A stretch of 64,000 nt of DNA from Deltaproteobacteria bacterium (GTDB lineage: Bacteria > Desulfobacterota > Binatia > UTPRO1). Position numbers and translations under genes: made by a program. Each line of letters begins with the position of its first letter. Positions within the stretch are counted from its first letter, which is position 1. Positions 1-7,596 of the stretch are shown here, one piece after another. The notes under the pieces are model-generated. The model saw only the letters and a list, made by a program, of their open reading frames with translations. It did no database searches and was not told the DNA's origin. Location of the stretch: the NCBI GenBank assembly GCA_020852955.1, contig JADYZW010000003.1, positions 1-64,000 on the forward strand, read 5' to 3'.

Positions 1-14
1 GCGGCGGTCGCTCA

Positions 15-1250
15 TCAGATCACGGTCCACCACGGAGCCGCCAGCACGTCCGGCGCGAGCCATTCGAGGACGGTCCCCGTGTGCAGCAGCAGTCCCGCCC
101 GCGCCTTGCGGCCGTACGCGGTCCGGAACGTGCGGAGATGCGTGGCGTCGGCAAGCCGCGGGCGAGCGCTCGCCTTGATTTCGATCGGCAGCAGGCGGCC
201 GCCTGCCTCGATCACGAAGTCGACCTCTTCCCCGATCGCGGTGCGCCAGTACGAAATCTCGGCGCGCTCGAGACGCGCATCGCGCCAGGCGAGCAGATCG
301 TGCAGGACGATGTTCTCGAGATGTGCGCCCTCGGGCTCGTCGCGCTCGGCCAGATGGAGCGCCACGCCCGTATCGCCCCAGTAGAGCTTCGCCGACTTGA
401 TGAGGCGCTTGGTGCGGTTCGCGGCAAACGCGGGTAGGCGGACCAGGAGGTAGGACGTCTCGAGTAGATTCAGCCAGCGGTGCACCGTCGGTTGCGGGAG
501 CCCGATGTCGCGCCCGAGCTCCGTCTGGTTCACGAGTTGGCCGATGCGCAAGCATGCCGCCCGCATGAGGCGACGGAAGTCGGGCAGGGTGCTGATGGCG
601 GCCAGGTCCTGGAGGTCGCGTTCGAGGTAGGTTCGGACGTACCCGTCGAACCAGATCGCGCGTTCTCTCGCCGTCGTGAGCTGAATCGCGGGGGTCGGGA
701 AGCCGCCGCGAAGCGCGAAGGCACGCCAGTCTCCGGACGCATCGCGTTCGGACGCCAGCAGATCGCGCCAGTCCTCGTCGCGGCAGCGCAGGAGATCGTC
801 CCAGCGCCCGCTGCGCCCTTCGCCTTGCTGCTCGCGCCGGGTCATCGGCCAGAGCGTGAGGTAGCTCGCCCGGCCAGCCAGCGACTCGGAGACTCGTCGC
901 ATGAGCAGAAGATTGGCGGACCCGGTCAAGAGAAACCGGCCGGGAGCACGCCTGCGATCGATCGCGCGCTTGACGGCGCGGAGGAGCGTGGGCTCGCGTT
1001 GCACTTCGTCGAGCGTGACGGGATTGGTGCCGCCGATCAGCGCGTCCGGGTCGTGGCGTGCGGCATCGAGCACGTCGAGCTCGTCGAGCGATGCGTATCG
1101 GCGCTTGCCGGGGACCAACTCGGCGACGAGCGTACTCTTGCCCGTCTGGCGGGCGCCGGTGACGACGACGGCGGGCATCACACGCAAGCGTTCGCCGAGG
1201 GCAGTCCCCACCAGCCGAGGCAGAGGTTTCACGGCGTGAATGATAATCAT
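15..1250 (-). CDS. AAA ATPase with DUF4143 domain
   Basis: A single-protein ATPase of the AAA_14/DUF4143 group, whose cellular role is unknown; members are common in variable regions. A Walker A motif (GARQTGKST) lies at about residues 32-40, followed by a Walker B-like LDEVQ. The C-terminal half carries the DUF4143 region, including a YLERDLQDL motif and a winged-helix-like segment with a WGDTG motif. The length (411 residues) is normal for the family, so the gene looks intact. The ATG at 1250 lies inside a 35-base palindrome; the GTG at 1232 (VKPLPRL) is an equally good start because the first six residues are simply translated palindrome. It opens a cluster of toxin-antitoxin and broken genes. 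Confidence 0.85.
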   Translation of the reverse strand: MIIIHAVKPLPRLVGTALGERLRVMPAVVVTGARQTGKSTLVAELVPGKRRYASLDELDVLDAARHDPDALIGGTNPVTLDEVQREPTLLRAVKRAIDRRRAPGRFLLTGSANLLLMRRVSESLAGRASYLTLWPMTRREQQGEGRSGRWDDLLRCRDEDWRDLLASERDASGDWRAFALRGGFPTPAIQLTTARERAIWFDGYVRTYLERDLQDLAAISTLPDFRRLMRAACLRIGQLVNQTELGRDIGLPQPTVHRWLNLLETSYLLVRLPAFAANRTKRLIKSAKLYWGDTGVALHLAERDEPEGAHLENIVLHDLLAWRDARLERAEISYWRTAIGEEVDFVIEAGGRLLPIEIKASARPRLADATHLRTFRTAYGRKARAGLLLHTGTVLEWLAPDVLAAPWWTVI

Positions 1251-1262
1251 TCACGCCGTGAA
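1228..1262. promoter_or_regulatory. 35-base perfect palindrome: double operator or Fur-box-like site
   Basis: The stretch reads the same on both strands with one central base (1245). It is built of two 13-base palindromes of the form TTCACG-N-CGTGAA (1228-1240 and 1250-1262), whose starts are 22 bases apart (two helical turns), with TGATAATCA between them. The core ATGATAATCAT also matches 15 of 19 positions of the classical Fur box. It covers the start codon of the DUF4143 ATPase, so binding there should block its expression. Whether the binder is Fur, another repressor or the ATPase itself cannot be told from sequence. Confidence 0.6.
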
Positions 1263-1336
1263 TGATCAACAGGCGGATGCGACCGGCGACCGTTCGCGGC
1301 CGCGTGGGACCGTCACCATTTGGACGACGCCGGCGT

Positions 1337-1570
1337 GCTGCGCTCGACGACGTCCATCCCTGCCTCAACCAAGGCGACGAGGGCAAGGTCAAGCTGAGCT
1401 TCAAGGCCAAGGGCGTGCTCTTGGACGTGCCGCCGCTCGCCACGCTGGCAGGACCGATTCGTGTGCAGCTCGTACGGAGCGGCGGCGCCCAAGAGGTGTG
1501 CTGGGAAGCCGTCTACGACGCGCCCTTCCTCAAGAACGACGGCGTGAGTTTCGTGGACAAGGCGAACTGA
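1337..1570 (+). pseudogene. Remnant of a secreted protein's C-terminal domain
   Basis: About 77 residues of coherent protein end at a stop codon at 1568-1570. They include KVKLSFKAKG, GPIRVQLV and a Cys-Trp-Glu stretch, and show the Lys-rich beta-strand style of the C-terminal domain of the thrombospondin-type-3 protein at 37235-39418 (KVKGKNG followed by GPFRMTVVL and a Cys). No signal peptide or plausible upstream part exists: the frame begins just downstream of the ATPase palindrome. I read it as the tail of a larger secreted protein whose front was lost. The relation to the other protein is judged by eye and is inference. Confidence 0.45.
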
Positions 1571-1579
1571 TGAGGCCGT

Positions 1580-1912
1580 TCATACCTTCCATCCGCGCAT
1601 CGCCAGCAAGTCGGCGATGTCCCTACGGCCGTCCAGAATGCCGACGATTCCAACCAACGGACCGTCGATCCTGAAGAAGATCCGGTACGGAGCGACGACC
1701 AGCTCGCGAAAGGCCGTGACTCCGATCCGCTTGAGCTCGGGCACGATGCGACCGCGCAGGGGATGCTTCGTGAGAGACGCGATCCGGCGAGCCACTCCCG
1801 CATGGACGAGCCTCGCTCTCTCCGGGCTCTCGCGTCTGGCAATGAAGTCGAGGATGTCTTCGAGATCCGTAACCGCAACCGGCGACCACTCGACCCGCCG
1901 CAGCTCACTCAC
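1580..1912 (-). CDS. ParE/RelE-family toxin
   Basis: A type II toxin of the RelE/ParE superfamily, about 110 residues. Near the N-terminus is a WSPVAVTDLEDILDFIA helix typical of ParE. The central RGRIVPEL and FRELVVAPYRIFFRI strands and the C-terminal ILDGRRDIADLL are also characteristic. The start is taken as GTG at 1912 because it overlaps the antitoxin stop by 8 bases (antitoxin ends at 1905), as expected for a coupled pair; a longer reading to 1954 would run into the antitoxin gene. It should inhibit gyrase or cut mRNA depending on subfamily, which cannot be decided here. No damage is visible. Confidence 0.88.
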   Translation of the reverse strand: MSELRRVEWSPVAVTDLEDILDFIARRESPERARLVHAGVARRIASLTKHPLRGRIVPELKRIGVTAFRELVVAPYRIFFRIDGPLVGIVGILDGRRDIADLLAMRGWKV

Positions 1913-2186
1913 GCGCCAGCTCGGCGAGCTTGCGACGCAAGCGAGCCGTCGCACGCGCCGCCGAAACGCCCTTTCCTCTCTTCAGCTCCTGGTCACCCTG
2001 CACCATGAACCGCAGCAGCAGGAGCGCCTGGCGTTGCTCCCGGAAGCTGTCGATGTCTTGCAGCACGGCCGTGGCCTTGCCGTTCTGCGTGATGAGAATG
2101 GGCTTCCGTTCTTGCCGGGCGCGTCGGACCAGCTGCGCGCTCCGGGTCTTGAAAACGGTGATCGGCTCGATCGAGCTGTCGTCCAT
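1905..2186 (-). CDS. Phd/YefM-family antitoxin
   Basis: The antitoxin partner of the ParE-like toxin that follows it, 93 residues. The N-terminal half contains a Phd/YefM DNA-binding fold, with the phrase RKPILITQNGKATAVLQDID typical of the family. The C-terminal half is charged and helical and would wrap the toxin. The gene precedes its toxin and overlaps it by 8 bases, the usual arrangement in which the antitoxin is made first and represses the operon. The ATG at 2186 is the only good start. Confidence 0.88.
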   Translation of the reverse strand: MDDSSIEPITVFKTRSAQLVRRARQERKPILITQNGKATAVLQDIDSFREQRQALLLLRFMVQGDQELKRGKGVSAARATARLRRKLAELARE

Positions 2187-2310
2187 GGGGCCAGTCTTAG
2201 ACCCTCATTCGGATGCGATCAACGCTGATTGTGCCACGGACGTGTCCAGGGTGCCGATGCGAGCCGCACCCCTCGGCGAGGTTGACCACTGCTCACGGTA
2301 GCGTCCCCCT

Positions 2311-2502
2311 TTAGCGCCCCGGCATCGCGGGCACGCTGCCCGTTGCCGCTGGAGCCTTCGTCATGTCCGAATCGTTCGCTGTTGTGGTGTGCGCTCGTAC
2401 GAGTTGATCGAGCGCGCGCTTCGCGGCCTTCGTGTACGCCCCGACCCGCAGCTCCATGACGACGACCGAGCTCAGGTGGCGGACGTCGGGAGCTGGTGCC
2501 AA
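2311..2502 (-). pseudogene. PIN-domain (VapC-like) toxin fragment
   Basis: A short reading of about 63 residues whose first half (PDVRHLSSVVVMELRVGAYT and the Arg-Ala-Leu helix after it) resembles the middle of a VapC PIN-domain toxin, around its conserved Glu. The N-terminal catalytic Asp and the rest of the domain are missing on both sides, and no antitoxin is next to it. The bases around it (2187-2560) carry nothing else I can recognise. Recognition is by eye and rests on about 35 residues. Confidence 0.4.
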
Positions 2503-2650
2503 CGGTTGTCGGGAGCGCGCCGGATCAACGCGCGCAGCCCCGTTTCTTCCTTGACTGGCGATGTGGATTCGCCTAGTGTTCGCCTCACAATCATCGAGAC
2601 GGAAGACGCTATTCTTTCATATCTACTACGGAGTCGATCCAGTGCTGCAC

Positions 2651-4897
2651 ATGCACCGTTCGCGTGCCCGGCGACCCCGGCGATTCTTCGGGATCTCCGG
2701 AGTTGTGCGCCGGCGGCGGCGCCCGGATGTCGGTGAGACCATCTCGCCGCGTCCGCCGCGCTCGCCGCGGTCGCCCGAGGTCGACCGGGCGCTCCAGTCC
2801 GAGCGGGCGCGCTTCGCGGCGAAGCTGGACCTCGAGCTCCGGCTCGCGTGCCGGAGCGAAGCCGCGATGCGCCGGGAGTTCGGCTGCGCGGCGCGGACGT
2901 TCGTGGGCCGGCGAGCGTATCGCCGGCTCGGCTTCGTCCGGTTGAGCGACTACGCGAGTGAGCGCCTCGGGGTGTCGGCGCGGACGCTGCAAAGCGCCGC
3001 CTGGCTCGCGACGCGGCTCGACGCGCTCCCGGCGGTCTCGCGCGCCTACGACCGCTCGGAGCTCTCGTGGGCGCAGGCGCGCGCGATCTGCCGGGTCGCC
3101 GCCGCGGCGGACGAGGACCGGTGGCTGGCGCTGGCGCGCCGCTCCACGGTCGCAACGCTCGATCGCCTGGTCGCGCGTGCGGAGCGGCCCGGTGGCGTTC
3201 CTCCGGATCCGGAGGGCGAAGGCGGCGAGATCGACGGCGAGCCGGCGGTCCGCTGGCGCTTCGCGTGCCCGGCGCGCGTCCGCGCGCTCTGGCGTCATGC
3301 CCTCGCGCTTGCGTCGCGCGTCGCCGGGGAGCCGTTGGGAGAATGGCGCGCCGCGGAGATCGTCGCCGCGGAGGGCTCGTCGGGGCGGCCGGCCGGCACC
3401 TCGCTCGGCGACCGCGCGTTGCTGGAGGCCTTACGGCTGGTGCACCGCGCCTGCCGCGCGAGGCGTGGCGGCGGCGGTCCGGACGCCTCCGCGGTCCCCG
3501 CCCGCATCTTCAATGACGCGCCTGCGTTCCCCGATATCGCCGCGGCCGGCGATGTCGGAAACGACCCCGTCGCAGCGCTTCGGCTCGAGCCGCCGCCGTC
3601 CACCGACCCCTTTGCCCTCGATGCGCGCCTCGCCGAAGCGATGCGGGTGCTGCGCACGATCGAGCCGCGGATCGGGCAGCTGCTGCGGGTCGTGGCCGAT
3701 CAACGCTTCTATCGGTCGTTCGGCTATGCGGCGCTCGACGCCTATGTCCGCGAGCGGCTCGGCATCTCCGCCCGGAAGGCGTGGGCGCTCCTCGCGATCG
3801 AGAAGGCGGCGCTGCGGAGCGGCGAGTTCGGACAGGCGTATCGCGAGGGGCGGTTGTCGTGGATCCGCGCGCTCGCGCTGCTGCCGGTGCTCGACCGTGA
3901 GCACGCGCCCGCGTGGATCGCGCGCGCCGAGGGAGTCACCGTCCGGCGCCTCGCCGACGAGGTCGACTGGGTGCTGGCGTCGCGCGACGCCCTCGGGCCG
4001 AGGGTCTCGCTCGCGCCGCCGCCGCTCGGCAGCCGGCTGCCGCCTCCGCTCGACAGTCGCCTGCCATTGCCGACACGCGTCACGGCTCCGGACGAATGCC
4101 GCGATTCGTCACCGGAGGCGCGACTGCACATCGGTGCGGGCGTGGGCGGGTCGAGCGTCGCGGGCGCGGGTGCACGGGGAGATGCCGAAAATTGTCATTC
4201 GCCGGCCGCGCGCCGTGACGTGCTCGAGGTCTCGGACGCCGAGGTACGCTTCACGGGGCCGGCCTCCGTCGTGGCACTGCTGCGGGACGTCCTCGACGCC
4301 TTCGCCGATCCGGCCGAGCCCCGCTGGATCGGGCTCGAACGGCTCTTGCGCCACGTCATCACCTTCTGGGAGAGCACGCCGCGCCATCACGATCCGGTCT
4401 TCGCCCGTGACCGCTGGCGCTGCACGGTCCCGGCCTGCAGCTCGCGCCGGAACCTCCACGACCACCACATCCGCTTCCGCTCGCGCGGCGGCGACAACCT
4501 GCGCCGGAATCGCACGACCGTCTGCGCCGCTCACCACCTGCACGGCCTCCACGACGGTACGATCCAGGCGTCCGGCGTCGCCCCGCACGCGATCGAGTGG
4601 CGGCTCGGCGTGCGACTGGGGGTGCCGCCGTTCCTCGTCTGCGTCGGTGAGCGGTATTGCTCGGCTCCGGTCGCTCGCTCCGCCCGCGGGGACGACGGCC
4701 GCCGCGCCTCGCGCGATGATTCGCACGAGATCGGTCTGGCACGTGACGTCCAGCTTCGAGAAGGTTCGCTTGAGGTGGGTACGGATGGTGTTGACCGAGA
4801 CCTCGAGCTCACGCGCGATCGCCTCGACGCGGGCGCCGGCGAGGAGGCGAAGCGTGACGTCGGCTTCGGTCGGGGTGAGGTCGAAGCTCGCGCGTAG
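2651..4897 (+). CDS. HNH endonuclease-like protein with two DUF222-like repeats
   Basis: A large HNH-family protein of the DUF222/HNH type, often present in many copies per genome and suspected to be mobile. Two related blocks of about 100 residues are visible, one with YASERLGVSARTLQSA and one with YVRERLGISARKAWALL, each followed by an 'LSW...A' segment. The C-terminal part has an HNH motif: a CTVPACSSR knuckle, then HDHHIRFRSRGGDN and a CAAHH motif. Downstream of residue ~675 the frame becomes the antisense of a LuxR remnant, so the native C-terminus has been lost or replaced. The start is uncertain: ATG 2651 is chosen, with an upstream ATG at 2561 possible. A partial copy of its 3' end lies near 6160. 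Confidence 0.75.
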   Translation: MHRSRARRPRRFFGISGVVRRRRRPDVGETISPRPPRSPRSPEVDRALQSERARFAAKLDLELRLACRSEAAMRREFGCAARTFVGRRAYRRLGFVRLSDYASERLGVSARTLQSAAWLATRLDALPAVSRAYDRSELSWAQARAICRVAAAADEDRWLALARRSTVATLDRLVARAERPGGVPPDPEGEGGEIDGEPAVRWRFACPARVRALWRHALALASRVAGEPLGEWRAAEIVAAEGSSGRPAGTSLGDRALLEALRLVHRACRARRGGGGPDASAVPARIFNDAPAFPDIAAAGDVGNDPVAALRLEPPPSTDPFALDARLAEAMRVLRTIEPRIGQLLRVVADQRFYRSFGYAALDAYVRERLGISARKAWALLAIEKAALRSGEFGQAYREGRLSWIRALALLPVLDREHAPAWIARAEGVTVRRLADEVDWVLASRDALGPRVSLAPPPLGSRLPPPLDSRLPLPTRVTAPDECRDSSPEARLHIGAGVGGSSVAGAGARGDAENCHSPAARRDVLEVSDAEVRFTGPASVVALLRDVLDAFADPAEPRWIGLERLLRHVITFWESTPRHHDPVFARDRWRCTVPACSSRRNLHDHHIRFRSRGGDNLRRNRTTVCAAHHLHGLHDGTIQASGVAPHAIEWRLGVRLGVPPFLVCVGERYCSAPVARSARGDDGRRASRDDSHEIGLARDVQLREGSLEVGTDGVDRDLELTRDRLDAGAGEEAKRDVGFGRGEVEARA

Positions 4898-4933
4898 GAC
4901 GGGCCCGAGCCCCGCGACGTTGGCGTCGGGGAA
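4676..4933 (-). pseudogene. LuxR-type regulator remnant (C-terminal HTH only)
   Basis: About 86 residues match the C-terminus of the intact LuxR gene at 6278-7399 almost word for word (LTPTEAD, LLAGARVE, VSVNTIRTHLKRTFSKLDVT, LVRIIARGAAAV). The whole sensory N-terminus is absent, and upstream the frame runs into a DUF2442 fragment. The stop codon is also missing, so the frame continues antisense through the HNH gene. The recognition helix region is intact, but no expressed regulator is likely. Confidence 0.7.
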
Positions 4934-4989
4934 CGCGCTCGGCGTTGTCGCCGATCGGGCGAGTCCTGTGAGTCCGGAGAGCGGCTCGA

Positions 4990-5125
4990 GTGAATCGTCC
5001 CGAGCTCGCGATCGACCCCGCACCTCGCCAAAGCGCCGCTCGTCCGGCAAGGGCTCGAATATCCCGTCGAACGAGATCCGATTCGCCACATCGATTTCGC
5101 CCGCGACGCCGTCCTCCAAACGCAT
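4990..5125 (-). pseudogene. DUF2442 fragment, frameshifted
   Basis: The reading from 5125 begins RLEDGVAGEIDVANRISF and continues GIFEPLPDERRFGEV, the core of a DUF2442 protein whose first ~20 residues are missing. The expected next phrase VDRELGTIH is present in another frame; a one-base gain in the GGGG run at about 5024-5027 explains the switch. DUF2442 proteins usually follow DUF4160 proteins, exactly as here. Their function is unknown, though they are often found among toxin-antitoxin loci. Confidence 0.6.
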
Positions 5126-5129
5126 CGAG

Positions 5130-5412
5130 CGGCGGGATGGTCAGCAGCGGTGCGCGCTGCCGCGCCAGCTCCCAATCGGAACGCCCATTCCGTCACGAGT
5201 GCGAGCGCTTTCGGTTATGGCCGACCCCGCAGCACCCCGAGCGTGTCGATAGTGACCATCGCCTTCTGGTCGCCGCAGCGCACGTGGAAATGTGACGGAG
5301 TGAACCCCGGGGGGTGGGGAATTTTCATTTCCCGCAGATCACGGTGCGGGAGTCCGGGCGGTCCACCAGCCCACGCTTCCTGCTTGACGCTAGGACGCTC
5401 GATATACATCAT
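5130..5412 (-). pseudogene. DUF4160 gene, broken by a stop codon and a frame change
   Basis: Reading from ATG 5412, the protein shows the DUF4160 hallmark TPSHFHVRCGDQKAMVTIDT. It then meets a TAA at about 5215-5217, continues in the same frame with PKALALVTEWA, and moves to a second frame for DWELARQRAPLLTIPPLDA, the standard DUF4160 ending. One nonsense codon plus one frame change show that it is dead. It runs straight into the DUF2442 fragment, preserving the normal order of the two-gene module. Confidence 0.65.
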
Positions 5413-5423
5413 GCAGATCCATC

Positions 5424-5837
5424 ATGGCGGCACGAACGGAAAAACGGACCCAGATCTACCTTACCGCGGCGCAGCACAGCGCTGCGTCGACGCTCGCTCG
5501 TAGCCGGGGAACGTCCCTCGCCGGCGTCGTGCGAGAAGCGCTCGACGCGTATCTCACCCGCAGTGCCGGGCCGATGTGGGACGACGACCCGGCTCTCGAG
5601 CTGATCGGCAAGATCCCCGTCGCGATCCGATCGCACCCGGAGGGTCTCGCCGACGAGATCGATCGGACCGTCTATGAGGAGGGCTCGACCCCGTGGTCTT
5701 CGCCGACAGCTCCGGATTCATCGCCGCGTTCGATCCGCGGGAAGCGCGGCACGCGGAAGCCGCTGCAGCGTGGCAGGAGATCGCGAAAGCACGCCAGCGG
5801 CTCGTCACCACGCATCTCGTCTTCGCGGAAACCGTAA
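5424..5837 (+). CDS. VapB-type ribbon-helix-helix antitoxin
   Basis: The antitoxin of a VapBC pair. Residues 7-45 form a CopG/ribbon-helix-helix DNA-binding domain (KRTQIYLTAAQHSAASTLA then SLAGVVREALDAYL). The toxin-binding tail follows and ends about residue 88 with EIDRTVYEEG. The frame then runs on for nearly 50 low-complexity residues inside the toxin gene, giving an unusually long 145-base overlap. A lost stop codon near 5690 is the simplest explanation. An AT-rich stretch with TATACAT just upstream (about 5402-5408) could be its -10 element. Confidence 0.75.
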   Translation: MAARTEKRTQIYLTAAQHSAASTLARSRGTSLAGVVREALDAYLTRSAGPMWDDDPALELIGKIPVAIRSHPEGLADEIDRTVYEEGSTPWSSPTAPDSSPRSIRGKRGTRKPLQRGRRSRKHASGSSPRISSSRKP

Positions 5838-6106
5838 CCTTTCTCCGGAGGCGAGGAGGGTGGGAGCTCTCACGCCGTGTCGGTAGTGCGCTGCTCGAAA
5901 GCTCGGCGATCGACGTCGTCGGTCTCGACACGGATCAGCTCGCGGCGGCATGGCGGGAATTCGTGCGCAATCCCGACCCGAAGCTTTCCCTCTGCGACGC
6001 CGCTTCGTTCATCGTGATGCGCGACGGCAAGATCCGGCGGGCCTTCACGCTCGATCGTCACTTCGAGGAAGCGGGCTTCGAGGTCGTGCCGGCGCTCTCG
6101 GTGTGA
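5693..6106 (+). CDS. VapC-type PIN-domain ribonuclease toxin
   Basis: A 137-residue PIN-domain toxin, expected to cut RNA in a Mg2+-dependent way. The acidic residues are in place: VFADSSGF at the start (Asp 4), VFAETVTFL (Glu), and SLCDAASFIVMRD (two Asp) near the end. The length is normal for the family. The start is GTG at 5693, inside the antitoxin frame. It is inhibited by the VapB protein encoded just before it. It appears intact although its antitoxin has an extended tail. Confidence 0.85.
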   Translation: MVFADSSGFIAAFDPREARHAEAAAAWQEIAKARQRLVTTHLVFAETVTFLRRRGGWELSRRVGSALLESSAIDVVGLDTDQLAAAWREFVRNPDPKLSLCDAASFIVMRDGKIRRAFTLDRHFEEAGFEVVPALSV

Positions 6107-6159
6107 CGGGCGCGGGAGGACGACGAAGCGTCCATGGGCATCGTCGACCTCTCGGTGTG

Positions 6160-6270
6160 CTGCGCTCCCTCATGCATTGCGACGGTGCCATTCGAGCGTC
6201 GGGCGTCGCCCCGCACGCGATCGAATGGCGGGTCCGAGGCGTCCGCCTGCCTCACCCACGTGGGCGAGCG
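6160..6270 (+). pseudogene. Duplicated 3' fragment of the HNH gene
   Basis: A short reading, SLMHCDGAIRASGVAPHAIE, copies the HNH protein's DGTIQASGVAPHAIEWR region at about 4553-4603. It is followed, as in the first copy, by the end of a LuxR gene on the opposite strand. The upstream HNH domain is absent. This shows that a block spanning the HNH 3' end and the LuxR 3' end exists twice in direct orientation about 1.6 kb apart. Confidence 0.65.
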
Positions 6271-6277
6271 ATACGCT

Positions 6278-7399
6278 TCACCTCTGTCTGCTGCTCCCGT
6301 CCGCGCTGACGACGGCCGCCGCTCCGCGTGCGACGATACGCACGAGATCGCTCTGGCTCGTGACGTCCAGCTTCGAGAAGGTGCGTTTGAGGTGGGTGCG
6401 GATCGTGTTGACCGAGACCTCGAGCTCGCGCGCCATGGTCTCGACGCGGGCGCCGGCGAGAAGGCGCAGGGTGATCTCGGCTTCGGTCGGGGTGAGGCCG
6501 TAATGCCCGCGTAGCACGGGCTCGAGCCCCGTGAGGTCCGCGTCGGGGTCGGCGAGGATCGCGACGGCCGCGGGCGCGTCGTCGGTGCGGGCGGCGTCTG
6601 CCGCCGGCAGCGGAGCGAGCCGGACGAAACACGACGCGCCGGCGCGGCGGTGCGCGATCGGCACGAGGCGCGGCGCCTCCGCCTGGGCGACCTCGCGAAC
6701 CGCGCGCCGGAGCCGCGCGGCGTCGGCGTCGCCCGCCGCGCTGAGCAGGCCCCGCCGGATCATGATCCCAGTGCCGGCGGCGGTCATGGCGCGGACCGCG
6801 GCATTCGAGCGGGTGACGCGGCCGTCGCGGGCGAGCAGCGCGACGCCGAGCGGCAGCAGGTCGAGCGCCGCGGCGAGGGCGTCACGCTCGCGTGCGAGCG
6901 TCTCGATCCGCCGCGCGGTCGCGAATGCGGCCCGCAGATCGCGGGCGAACGCCTCGGCACGCCGGAGGTCTGCCGGCGTGAACGGATCCGCCGTGCGCGG
7001 GCGCGCCAGGACGAGCGCCGCGGTAGCGTGCTCGTCCTTCGCAAGGATCGCGACCCCGAGCGCGCCGCCGCTCGGATCCTCGGAGGCGAGCGCGAAGGCG
7101 GCCTCCCGCCCGGGCCACGCCAACCGGCGTTCGAGCCTGGAGAGGGCGGAGGCTCCGATCGTCCACCCCGTGTCCGCGCGCCAGGCCGTGGTCGGGCCTT
7201 CCGCCGGCAGACCGTCCACGGACCGCGCGTACAGGACGACCGCGGCGCCCGCGGCGCCCAGGTACGTCGCCACGCGCGCGAGGAGCGCGGGCCATGCGTC
7301 GGGCGCGAGCGCCGCGGCGCCGAGGAGGTCGGTGAAGGTCGCGCGCGGGTCGTGCTCGGGGGCGAGCGTCGCGAGCGGTGTCGGATGCGGTACGGCCAC
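6278..7399 (-). CDS. LuxR-family transcriptional regulator with a PAS-like sensor
   Basis: A single-polypeptide regulator of about 373 residues. The N-terminal 200 residues look GAF-like. A PAS-like segment follows (LDLLPLGVALLARDGRV), and the last 65 residues form a LuxR helix-turn-helix (LTPTEAEITLRLLAGARVE, then VSVNTIRTHLKRTFSKLDV). There is no receiver domain, so it probably senses a ligand directly. The start is uncertain: GTG 7399 fits the beginning of the ordered sequence, while an ATG at 7525 would add a Cys/Arg-rich extension of doubtful reality. It is divergent from the kinase gene at 7597. Its 3' end is the intact parent or sibling of the remnant at 4676-4933. Confidence 0.8.
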   Translation of the reverse strand: MAVPHPTPLATLAPEHDPRATFTDLLGAAALAPDAWPALLARVATYLGAAGAAVVLYARSVDGLPAEGPTTAWRADTGWTIGASALSRLERRLAWPGREAAFALASEDPSGGALGVAILAKDEHATAALVLARPRTADPFTPADLRRAEAFARDLRAAFATARRIETLARERDALAAALDLLPLGVALLARDGRVTRSNAAVRAMTAAGTGIMIRRGLLSAAGDADAARLRRAVREVAQAEAPRLVPIAHRRAGASCFVRLAPLPAADAARTDDAPAAVAILADPDADLTGLEPVLRGHYGLTPTEAEITLRLLAGARVETMARELEVSVNTIRTHLKRTFSKLDVTSQSDLVRIVARGAAAVVSADGSSRQR

Positions 7400-7596
7400 G
7401 CTCGGCGTGCAGCAACCGTCGTGCCCGCGGGGGAAAGCGCGCCGGTGCTGGCGGGACCGCGGGAGCGCGCCGGACGATGTGCACGCGATTGCGCAACCGC
7501 GGCGCCGCACGCGGCCGATCTGCACAATGGCGGGTCCGTGTCCGCGGCCTCCGAGCCCTTGCCGAGACGGGCCGGAACTTGCTTACCAGAGACGGG

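Noticed and set aside
4109..5125. A 338-residue minus-strand reading as one LuxR gene
   Set aside because: Only the middle matches LuxR; its front is a DUF2442 fragment and its end is antisense HNH sequence, so it is a chimera of remnants.
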